Of a DNA stretch of 5,021 nucleotides, positions 1 through 4,988 are shown piece by piece. Under the pieces are notes generated by a model, which saw only the letters and a program-made list of their open reading frames with translations, ran no database searches and had not been told where the DNA came from. Source of the stretch: Thermoanaerobaculia bacterium (GTDB lineage: Bacteria > Acidobacteriota > Thermoanaerobaculia > Multivoradales > UBA5704); NCBI GenBank assembly GCA_025937035.1, contig JAICSG010000374.1, positions 1-5,021 of the forward strand, written 5' to 3'. The stretch's first letter is position 1; the number at the start of each line of letters is the position of its first letter. The translations under genes were made by a program, and so were the position numbers.

Positions 1-1
1 G

Positions 2-3000
2 AAGGACGTGAACGGCGGCAAGGTCGACGAGATCGCCGAGGGGGCCGACGTCTTCCTCGAGGACCTTACGACCGGCGCCGTGACCCTCGTCAGCCACCGC
101 CTGGGCTCTCCCGCCACCACGGGGAATCTCGGCTCGATCGCCACCGCGGTCAGCCCGGACGGCCGCTGGGTCGCCTTCGTGACCGCGGCCACCGACCTGG
201 CTCCCGGCCAGCGGAGCACCCGGGTCTTCAACGACTACGACCTGCTGCTCTTCGACCGCGTGAGCGGGGCCACCACCCTGATCGCCACCGACCAGCGGTT
301 CGGGGAAGGCTACTTCTCGGACCTCGCGTTCAGCACCGACGGCCGCTACCTCGCGTTCACGGGGCGGGGGTTCCTCCTCTCCGGCCAGCAGGGGGCCGAG
401 AACAACGCCTATCTCTACGACCGGACGGACGGCTCGCTGCGTCTGCTCACCCGCGACCCCGCCGCGTCCTCGAACGGGCTGGGAGGCAGCGTGGCCGGGA
501 TGAGCGCCGACGGCCGGTACGTCGCCGTGCTCAGCTTCGCGGCGCTGCTGCCGGGGCAGCCCTCGGGCACCACCAACGCCTACCTCTACGACCGCGTGGC
601 CGGCTCTCTCGCCCTGATCGGCCCCGCGCAGGCGGCCCGCATCAGCGCCGACGGCAACTACGTCGCCTTCTCCCAATTCGGCGCCCTGTCGCTCTACTCG
701 CGCGCGACCGGCGCGACGGCGCGGGTGACCGACAACGCCGAGCCCGCGAGCCTCGGCCCCGTCTTTTCGCTCAGCGCGGACGGCCGTTACCTCGCCTTCA
801 ACCTCTTCGTGCCGTTCGGCGAGGTGGGGCAGGTGGCGCCCACCCCGGAGGTCTACGACCGGGTCAGCCGCGCCCTGACCGCCGTGGGCCGCGCGCCGGG
901 AGCGGCCCAGCCCGCGCCGGTCGCCCAGAGCCTCACGCTCAGCGCGGACGGCCGGTATCTGGTCTTCGCCACCACCGACGACCAGCAGATCGCCGGCCAG
1001 GTCGATCCGGAACGCCCCTTCCTCGACGACCTGGACGTTTTCCTGTTCGACCGCGTGGCGGGGAAGACCGTCCTGGTGAGCCACACGCCGTCCTCGCCGG
1101 TCACCGCCGGCAACGGCGCCTCCTTCCTGCCGGTGATCAGCGCCAACGGCGGCCGGTTGGTCTTCACCAGCCAGGCGAGCAACCTCGTGAGCGGCCTCGC
1201 CGACCTCAACCAAGCCCCCGACCTCTACGCCTACGACGTGGCCCACGCGAGCCTCGACGTGGCGACCGGCCGCGCGCCGGACCTCCCCTCGCTCCCGCCG
1301 GACCCCGGCAGCCACGTCCGCGCCCTGAGCGCCGACGGCCGCTTCGTGGCCTTCGAGACCGACTCCGCCAACGTGGTGGCCGGCCAGGTGGACGTCAACG
1401 CCAAGACCGACGTCTTCCTCTACGACGCGGTGGCGAGGACCACGGTCCTGGTCAGCCACGTCCCTGGCTCCGCCGTCACCGCGGCGGCCGGCGCCTCCAG
1501 CGATCCCGCCCTGAGCGCCGACGGCCGGTACGTCGCCTTCGCCAGCAGCGCCCGCAACCTCGTCAGCGGCGCCAACCAGGCGGGCGTCTTCCTCTACGAC
1601 CGCGTCAACGGCACGGTGGCCTACGTGGCCCACGGCGAGGCGCCGCGGATCAGCCCGGACGGCCGCTGGATCGCCTTCACCAGCTTCGCCGCCGACGTGG
1701 TGCCCGGCCAGCAGCCGTCCGCCACCCCCGGAGGCCCGTTCGGCAACGTCTTCCTCTGGGACCGGACCACCAGGACCACCACCCTGGTCAGCCACGCGGC
1801 GTCCGGCCGGCTGGTGACGGCGAGCGGCGATTCCGACCTGCCGGTCCTGAGCTCCGACGGCCGCTTCGTGGCCTTTCACAGCAAGGCGGTCGACCTGGTC
1901 GCCGGGCAGGCGGACCTGGGGGATCCGGCGAACGACCTCTTCCTCTTCGACCGCACCACCGGCGCGAGCATCCTGGTGAGCCACGCCGCGGGGTCCGCGA
2001 CCACCCCGAACGGCGCCATCACCGATCCGGTGCTCAGCGCGGACGGCCGGTACCTCCTCTTCGAGACCGCCGCGCACGGCCTCGACCCCGCCGGCACGGC
2101 GGGCTCCTTCGACTGGGTCTTCTACCTCTACGACACCACGTTCAAGACCTACCAGCAGATCGGCACCGACAGCGGCCACGCGCAGCGGGTCTCCCTGAGC
2201 GCCGACGGCCGCTTCGCGGCCTTCCTCAGCGACCAGTCGCTGATCCCCGGAATCTTCGGCGGCAACACGGTGCAGGCCTATCTCTACGACCGGGTCGCGA
2301 AGACCCTCACCCTCGCCACGCACCGCAACCAGGACGGCTCCGCCAGCTCGGGCTACGCCGACGCCCCCGCCCTGAGCGCCGACGGCCGCTATCTCGCCTT
2401 CCTGAGCGACGGCGGCGGGGACCTCGTGGCCGGTCTGCTCCCGGGGCCCGGGAGCGAGAGCGGCGATCCCGCCCTCTACCTCTACGACCGGACCACCAAC
2501 AAGACCCGGCTGGTCAGCCGCTGGCAGGGCTCGGCCGTGACCGCGAGCGGCGGCGGCGCCCCGCTGATCAGCGCCAATGGCCAGCGGATCGCCTTCGACA
2601 GCGTGGACGCCCTCGTCTACGGGGATTTCAACCGGCGCACCGACGCCTACCTCTTCACCCTCGACACGGGCACCTCCAGCGGCCCGGTGACCGTGCCCCC
2701 GTGCATCCTCTTCGACACCCGCCGCCCGGCGGACGGCCCGGCGCTACGCTCCAACGTGGCGCGGGTGCTCAAGGCCACCGGCGTCTGCGGAGTGCCGGCC
2801 ACGGCGAAGCGGGTCACCGTCAAGGTGACGGCCTTCCAGGGGACGGGGAAGGGGAACGTGCGGCTCTATCCGGGCGACCTCTCCGCCCCGTCCTCCGGCA
2901 TCCTGCGCTTCGGCCGCGGGCAGACCGTGACCGCCACCTTCGACTCTCCCGTGGCACCAAACGCGGGCACCCTCACCCTCCTCCCCTTCGTGGCCGGCAA

Positions 3001-3046
3001 AGGAACGGCCGGCGCGAGCGTGGAGATCGACGGCTATACGCCGTAA
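2..3046 (+). CDS. Exported multi-blade PD40/TolB-like beta-propeller protein, 5' end missing
   Basis: The reading frame is open to the left edge, and the first possible start (GTG at 8) sits inside a 'DVN' repeat element that recurs at about 1391. The true start is therefore upstream and this is the C-terminal ~1014 residues. Fifteen copies of an S-(A/P)-D-G-R-(Y/F/W)-(V/L)-A-F motif run from about residue 49 to 857 (counting from the GTG), each followed by a (V/Y)-(F/L)-L-(Y/F)-D-R-x2-(T/S)-G-x-T-x-L-V-S-H strand. This is the PD40 (WD40-like, TolB-type) blade pattern. The last ~115 residues form a separate domain opening P-P-C-I-L-F-D-T-R (Cys899), with V-C-G-V-P-A-T-A and V-R-L-Y-P motifs, ending E-I-D-G-Y-T-P. 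Similar 'PCRVLDTR' domains end large secreted proteins of acidobacteria and myxobacteria (family recollection). No catalytic motif is visible. An extracellular or periplasmic scaffold or binding role is inferred. It converges on the minus-strand operon. Confidence 0.85.
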   Translation, partial: KDVNGGKVDEIAEGADVFLEDLTTGAVTLVSHRLGSPATTGNLGSIATAVSPDGRWVAFVTAATDLAPGQRSTRVFNDYDLLLFDRVSGATTLIATDQRFGEGYFSDLAFSTDGRYLAFTGRGFLLSGQQGAENNAYLYDRTDGSLRLLTRDPAASSNGLGGSVAGMSADGRYVAVLSFAALLPGQPSGTTNAYLYDRVAGSLALIGPAQAARISADGNYVAFSQFGALSLYSRATGATARVTDNAEPASLGPVFSLSADGRYLAFNLFVPFGEVGQVAPTPEVYDRVSRALTAVGRAPGAAQPAPVAQSLTLSADGRYLVFATTDDQQIAGQVDPERPFLDDLDVFLFDRVAGKTVLVSHTPSSPVTAGNGASFLPVISANGGRLVFTSQASNLVSGLADLNQAPDLYAYDVAHASLDVATGRAPDLPSLPPDPGSHVRALSADGRFVAFETDSANVVAGQVDVNAKTDVFLYDAVARTTVLVSHVPGSAVTAAAGASSDPALSADGRYVAFASSARNLVSGANQAGVFLYDRVNGTVAYVAHGEAPRISPDGRWIAFTSFAADVVPGQQPSATPGGPFGNVFLWDRTTRTTTLVSHAASGRLVTASGDSDLPVLSSDGRFVAFHSKAVDLVAGQADLGDPANDLFLFDRTTGASILVSHAAGSATTPNGAITDPVLSADGRYLLFETAAHGLDPAGTAGSFDWVFYLYDTTFKTYQQIGTDSGHAQRVSLSADGRFAAFLSDQSLIPGIFGGNTVQAYLYDRVAKTLTLATHRNQDGSASSGYADAPALSADGRYLAFLSDGGGDLVAGLLPGPGSESGDPALYLYDRTTNKTRLVSRWQGSAVTASGGGAPLISANGQRIAFDSVDALVYGDFNRRTDAYLFTLDTGTSSGPVTVPPCILFDTRRPADGPALRSNVARVLKATGVCGVPATAKRVTVKVTAFQGTGKGNVRLYPGDLSAPSSGILRFGRGQTVTATFDSPVAPNAGTLTLLPFVAGKGTAGASVEIDGYTP
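152..2596 (+). repeat. Array of 15 PD40-type coding repeats
   Basis: The Ser codon opening each S-x-D/N-G motif lies at 152, 332, 503, 644, 773, 941, 1139, 1328, 1514, 1652, 1850, 2036, 2198, 2375 and 2570. All are in one frame. Spacings run from 129 to 198 nt, with a mean near 173 nt (about 58 residues). The DNA is conserved too: agcgccgacggcc recurs nearly unchanged in many copies. This fits duplication of blades with ongoing homogenisation or strong codon bias. Copies 7 and 15 have S-A-N-G in place of S-A-D-G. Confidence 0.85.
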
Positions 3047-3110
3047 GGGAGTCGTGCGTCGAAGGGCGGGGATCTCGATGTACAATCAGCTTCTGGCTCC
3101 GCCAGGAGAG

Positions 3111-3140
3111 AGGAGGGGCGTGCCTCCACACGCCCCTCCT
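3111..3140. terminator. Stem-loop between convergent genes, probable bidirectional terminator
   Basis: AGGAGGGGCGTG (3111-3122) and CACGCCCCTCCT (3129-3140) are perfect reverse complements with a 6-nt loop. This gives a very stable 12-bp GC-rich stem. It lies 64 nt after the stop of the propeller gene and 10 nt beyond the stop of the minus-strand operon, which is where a shared terminator is expected. Neither side is followed by a run of T, so it is not a textbook intrinsic terminator. It could instead act as a Rho-assisted or 3'-end-protecting hairpin. Confidence 0.6.
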
Positions 3141-3150
3141 GGAAAGACTG

Positions 3151-3633
3151 CTACGACGGGTTCTGCGTCTCGCTCGTGGCCTCCTGGGGAGCCGCCTTCG
3201 CCGTCACCGGCGGGTGTGAGGTCCCTTGAGACTGCCCGGTTTGCGGCGGCGGTGAGGCCCCCTGGGGCTGTCCGGCCTGCGGCTGGGGCTTCGCGGCGGT
3301 GGCGCTCTTCTTCCTGCTCCCCGGACGGAAGACCTTCAGACCGAACTCCTTGAGCTTCTCGTTGCTCTTGCCGTACTTGGTCTTGATCCCGAAGCGGAGA
3401 TGGTCCGCCAGGGTACGTCCCCGCTGCATGAAGCCTTCGAGGTCCCGCGTGGCCTGCGAGGCCTGCGCCTGCGCCGCGGACTGCCGCATGTTGGCCTCCC
3501 TGGCGCCCGCGACCTCGACCTCGAGCTGCTGGCGGTAACTGTCGATGAACTGGAGGTCGTCCTTGTTCGCGGTCACGGTCGCGAGGAGCTTCTCCCAGTC
3601 GGTGATGACGTCTGCGAATGATTGGTTTGGCAT
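3151..3633 (-). CDS. Hypothetical helical protein with EKLxEFGLK motif and Pro/Gln-rich tail
   Basis: The 160-residue product is not an enzyme I recognise. Residues about 5-80 are rich in Glu, Gln, Ala, Arg and Leu with no Pro or Cys, and should form long amphipathic helices, possibly a coiled coil. Residues 83-103 hold I-K-T-K-Y-G-K-S-N-E-K-L-K-E-F-G-L-K followed by a basic R-P-x-S-R-K-K. A YG-x-(S/N)-x-KL-x-EFG motif before a basic, low-complexity tail recurs in uncharacterised bacterial proteins (recollection). Residues 111-160 are a Pro/Gln/Ala/Thr-rich, probably disordered tail with a 12-residue tandem duplication (118-129 and 130-141). No signal peptide or membrane segment is seen, so it is probably cytoplasmic, and the basic stretch could contact nucleic acid or a partner. 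The ATG at 3633 is chosen because AAGGAA lies 6 nt before it. It starts 23 nt after the PCD-like gene, so the two are probably cotranscribed. Confidence 0.75.
   Translation of the reverse strand: MPNQSFADVITDWEKLLATVTANKDDLQFIDSYRQQLEVEVAGAREANMRQSAAQAQASQATRDLEGFMQRGRTLADHLRFGIKTKYGKSNEKLKEFGLKVFRPGSRKKSATAAKPQPQAGQPQGASPPPQTGQSQGTSHPPVTAKAAPQEATSETQNPS
3211..3282 (-). repeat. 36-bp tandem duplication in the tail of the helical protein
   Basis: 3211-3246 and 3247-3282 are adjacent 36-bp units matching at 27 of 36 bases. In the protein they encode PQTGQSQGTSHP (unit B) and PQAGQPQGASPP (unit A). Several differences are silent or conservative, so this is an old in-frame duplication within a disordered linker. 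Confidence 0.8.
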
Positions 3634-3639
3634 GGTCGT

Positions 3640-3645
3640 TTCCTT
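3640..3645 (-). promoter_or_regulatory. Ribosome binding site deciding the start at 3633
   Basis: On the minus strand AAGGAA is followed by six bases and then ATG (3633-3631). The purine tract upstream contains a second AAAGGAAA copy. An alternative TTG start at 3660 would translate this tract as R-K-E-R-K-E-T-T and would overlap the stop of the upstream gene. That makes the longer form unlikely. Confidence 0.7.
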
Positions 3646-3656
3646 TCTTTCCTTTC

Positions 3657-4028
3657 TCAACGCAGCCGCTTCGCGAAGTCGATCACGGCGCGGGTGATTC
3701 CGAAGTGGCCACCGGGATGGCGGCCGGTCAATGTGACGGTGACGTGATCCAGGGTCTGCACCACCGAGCAGAGCTGGCCCGACTCCCGGGCCAACGCCGA
3801 CACGTAGTCCACGAACTTGGACGCCACCTCTTCCGTGGGGAACCGGCGGACGTGTTGGATCGCCCTGAAGTTGACGATGCCCCGCCAGCCCAGCATCGTC
3901 CTCAGCTCCTCCTGAACGCGCTCCGGCTTCAGGAAGTGGTCCTCGGGCAAGCTGGGGATCCGCCTCATCAGATCCGCGAGAGTCCAGCCCGAGGACGGCA
4001 AAACATACTCTTCGACACCTTGAAACAT
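3657..4028 (-). CDS. Pterin-4a-carbinolamine dehydratase-like protein lacking the HHP motif
   Basis: The 123-residue product resembles the small alpha/beta PCD (4a-hydroxytetrahydrobiopterin dehydratase) fold. There is a Gly-Trp region (47-48), then N-F-R-A-I-Q-H-V-R-R-F-P-T-x-E-V-A-S-K-F (53-72) matching the family's F-x-x-F-x2-A-x-x-F strand and helix. A-R-E-S-G (80-84), H-V-T-V-T-L-T (95-101), P-G-G-H-x-G-I-T (105-112) and a final A-V-I-D-F-A helix follow in family order. The catalytic His-His-Pro expected just after A-x-E-x is Q-L-C here (85-87). Only His104 could stand for the second histidine region, so dehydratase activity is doubtful. A non-catalytic role, such as the DCoH-type binding partner role known for this family, is inferred. 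The N-terminal ~30 residues are extra relative to the usual ~100-residue family. The start is set by GGAGG 6 nt upstream of the ATG. It is the first gene of a two-gene operon. The family call is by eye; an unrelated hypothetical protein is possible. Confidence 0.6.
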   Translation of the reverse strand: MFQGVEEYVLPSSGWTLADLMRRIPSLPEDHFLKPERVQEELRTMLGWRGIVNFRAIQHVRRFPTEEVASKFVDYVSALARESGQLCSVVQTLDHVTVTLTGRHPGGHFGITRAVIDFAKRLR

Positions 4029-4030
4029 GA

Positions 4031-4048
4031 TGAACCTCCGAAGGTTCA
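4031..4048 (-). promoter_or_regulatory. Hairpin enclosing the ribosome binding site of the PCD-like gene
   Basis: The transcript reads UGAACCU-UCGG-AGGUUCA, a perfect 7-bp stem with a 4-nt loop, ending only 2 nt before the AUG at 4028. The Shine-Dalgarno GGAGG (4039-4035) lies half in the loop and half in the 3' arm of the stem. Folding would hinder ribosome access, so translational control is plausible; a temperature- or protein-dependent switch is speculation. Confidence 0.6.
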
Positions 4049-4132
4049 AAAACCCGAGACCTGGATTGGCCCGGGAGATCAATCTAAAGGGGAAAATGCG
4101 TTCCCGAGATCTTTTCCGTTTGCAGCGGGCGA

Positions 4133-4162
4133 ATAGTGACTCAGCGGGATGGTTTTTGTCAA
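4133..4162 (-). promoter_or_regulatory. Sigma-70 type promoter for the minus-strand operon
   Basis: On the minus strand a consensus -35 TTGACA (4162-4157) is followed after 18 bases by CACTAT (4138-4133). That hexamer keeps the key -11 A and -7 T of TATAAT but is otherwise weak. Transcription would begin near 4126 and leave a leader of about 98 nt that contains the RBS hairpin. A perfect -35 with a poor -10 suggests dependence on an activator. Confidence 0.5.
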
Positions 4163-4166
4163 CACA

Positions 4167-4181
4167 AATCCGATTCGGATT
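4167..4181. promoter_or_regulatory. 15-bp palindrome, candidate operator
   Basis: AATCCGA-T-TCGGATT is a perfect inverted repeat of 7-bp arms around one base, starting 4 bp upstream of the -35 of the leftward promoter. It is followed at once by another half-site-like TCGGGATT (4182-4188), and GATTCG occurs twice in tandem (4172-4183). The position suits a regulator bound next to RNA polymerase. The protein is unknown. Confidence 0.45.
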
Positions 4182-4248
4182 CGGGATTTAATTCGTTTTA
4201 CTTCAGCACGCGATTTTTGCCGTTCAATGGAGTTGTCGCTGGGGAATG

Positions 4249-4257
4249 TGATCTAAT
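4249..4257 (+). promoter_or_regulatory. Extended -10 promoter candidate for the small secreted protein gene
   Basis: TGa-TCTAAT carries the TGn extension and five of six bases of TATAAT. No good -35 lies 16-18 bases upstream, as extended -10 promoters allow. Transcription from about 4264 would give a long leader of about 185 nt before the ATG at 4449. A closer promoter in the GC-rich part was not seen. Confidence 0.35.
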
Positions 4258-4269
4258 CGCGCCCGCAAA

Positions 4270-4328
4270 AGATGGGAGCGAGATTGCGGTAGCCGGAAGG
4301 CGAGCCTCCCCATTCCTTTAGATGGGAG
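4270..4328 (+). repeat. Direct repeats with an intervening complementary segment in the leader
   Basis: AGATGGGAG occurs at 4270-4278 and again at 4320-4328, exactly 50 bp apart. CTCCCCAT (4306-4313) between them is complementary to ATGGGAG in either copy, with one bulged C. The two hairpins would exclude each other. A small GCC-GGAA-GGC hairpin with a GNRA-type loop (4292-4301) lies inside the left one. GCGAGCC is also repeated (4300-4306 and 4332-4338). Confidence 0.45.
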
Positions 4329-4432
4329 AGCGCGAGCCCGCCTCGTTCTCTGCCAAACTGGGCACATGAAATCGAGAGATGTCGCGCCCGCGGGCACCGG
4401 GGCCATGGCGGTCCCGGCCCTGCTCCGCGGAC

Positions 4433-4439
4433 GGGGGAG
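4433..4439 (+). promoter_or_regulatory. Ribosome binding site of the small secreted protein gene
   Basis: GGGGGAG ends 9 bases before the ATG at 4449. It supports this start over the upstream ATG at 4366, which has no Shine-Dalgarno sequence. Confidence 0.55.
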
Positions 4440-4448
4440 AGCATCGAA

Positions 4449-4766
4449 ATGGCGCAGCGAACCTTGAAACGCGTTCTGGCGGGGGGCGTCGTGTTGGCGG
4501 CCCTCACCTTGACCACTCCCGCACCGGCTCATGCCGCGGGCCTGGGCGCGGAGAGCCTCTGGAATTGGCTCTCCGGCTTCTTGGCGGGACCGGCCGCGGC
4601 GGTGAGCGGGCATGTCCATGCGCACAAGCCCTCTCCAAGGACAGGACTATTGGACAAGATTGGATCTGGCATAGATCCCAACGGCTGTACCGGTTCCGCT
4701 GGAGGCTCCGGTTCTTCTTGCGCAGCCGGAACTTATGTAGGAGCCGGCAGCGACCCGAACGGTTGA
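4449..4766 (+). CDS. Small secreted protein with paired GxGxDPNG motifs
   Basis: This 105-residue protein is of unknown function. Residues 1-29 are a classic Sec signal peptide: a basic start (R4, K7, R8), a hydrophobic core (about 9-22) and A-P-A-H-A followed by A-G, giving likely signal peptidase I cleavage after Ala29. The mature part of ~76 residues has a hydrophobic Trp-containing segment (L-W-N-W-L-S-G-F-L, 37-45), a His-rich patch (H55, H57, H59) and a Gly/Ser-rich C-terminal half. The octapeptides G-S-G-I-D-P-N-G (72-79) and G-A-G-S-D-P-N-G (98-105) match closely, and the second is the exact C-terminus. Two Cys (80 and 91) lie between them and could form a disulfide once exported. The signal peptide, the RBS and the two matching DPNG motifs favour this frame over overlapping ones. 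It may belong to a lineage-specific family; I know of no assigned function. A structural peptide, signal or modified peptide precursor are all possible. Confidence 0.7.
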   Translation: MAQRTLKRVLAGGVVLAALTLTTPAPAHAAGLGAESLWNWLSGFLAGPAAAVSGHVHAHKPSPRTGLLDKIGSGIDPNGCTGSAGGSGSSCAAGTYVGAGSDPNG

Positions 4767-4779
4767 CCTCCACGCTTGG

Positions 4780-4804
4780 CCGCCCTCTCTCCCCGGGAGG
4801 GCGG
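4780..4804 (+). terminator. Stem-loop after the small secreted protein gene
   Basis: CCGCCCTC (4780-4787) and GAGGGCGG (4797-4804) form a perfect 8-bp stem with a 9-nt loop, 13 nt after the TGA at 4764-4766. There is no T-run directly after it, although a TTTTT lies about 45 nt further on. Its position suggests transcript termination or 3'-end protection. Confidence 0.5.
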
Positions 4805-4842
4805 TGTCCTGGACCCTGCCCGAGATCACCCGGATACTCCTC

Positions 4843-4872
4843 TAGACTTTTTCTGCCTCATTGAGCTAGAAT
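4843..4872 (+). promoter_or_regulatory. Weak sigma-70 promoter candidate for the gene at the right edge
   Basis: TAGACT (4843-4848, four of six matches to TTGACA) and TAGAAT (4867-4872, five of six matches to TATAAT) are separated by 18 bases. Transcription would start near 4879, leaving about 110 nt before the ATG at 4989. The rest of 4805-4988 shows nothing else I can support. Confidence 0.3.
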
Positions 4873-4988
4873 TCGCATAGATTTGCGGTTACCTGAAGAA
4901 CCGGCCAAGTACGATTCTCCTGCCAAGACATGCAGTAGGATCTTGAAGAGGCGATTTCTCTCCCTCCGTGGAAAACGAGGGTTCCACT

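Larger units (their letters stand above)
4029..4448. other. Divergent intergenic region with no credible gene
   Basis: These 420 bases separate the leftward PCD-like operon from the rightward secreted-protein gene. The part from about 4085 to 4260 is clearly richer in A and T than the rest of the window, as expected for promoter DNA. From about 4261 the sequence becomes GC-rich and folds readily. The regulatory elements found here are listed separately. Short open frames in this region lack ribosome binding sites and protein-like composition. Confidence 0.7.

Noticed and set aside
853..1209. Open frame of 118 codons on the minus strand inside the propeller gene
   Set aside because: It contains R-Y-R-P-S-A-L-S, which is the antisense reading of the S-A-D-G-R-Y repeat. 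It is a shadow of the repeat array in high-GC DNA.
1876..2097. Open frame of 73 codons on the minus strand
   Set aside because: Same antisense R-Y-R-P-S-A-L-S signature; no ribosome binding site or family resemblance.
2701..3219. Plus-strand frame overlapping the end of the propeller gene and the intergenic hairpin
   Set aside because: Arg/Gly/His-rich composition typical of an out-of-frame reading. It runs across the terminator-like stem and into the convergent gene.
3618..4136. Plus-strand frame of 172 codons opposite the PCD-like gene
   Set aside because: The minus-strand gene has a proper RBS, promoter and family-like pattern. This frame has none and is antisense to it.
4136..4321. Plus-strand frame of 61 codons from a GTG
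   Set aside because: It spans the AT-rich promoter region and the palindrome, with no RBS and no recognisable protein features.
4261..4345. Cyclic-di-GMP (GEMM) or another known riboswitch in the leader
   Set aside because: The conserved GEMM bases around its tetraloop receptor and GCAAA core are absent, and no other known aptamer consensus was recognised.
4366..4467. 33-codon frame overlapping the start of the secreted-protein gene, a possible leader peptide
   Set aside because: There is no Shine-Dalgarno before its ATG and the composition is arbitrary. Translational coupling cannot be excluded, but nothing supports it.
4224..4625. Minus-strand frames across the leader and signal-peptide region
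   Set aside because: They cover promoter and leader DNA, are rich in Arg/Gly/Pro, and compete with a plus-strand frame that has a clear signal peptide and RBS.
4379..4864. Plus-strand frame of 161 codons overlapping the secreted-protein gene
   Set aside because: Out-of-frame Arg/Pro/Gly-rich reading that passes through the downstream hairpin; no RBS or signal peptide.
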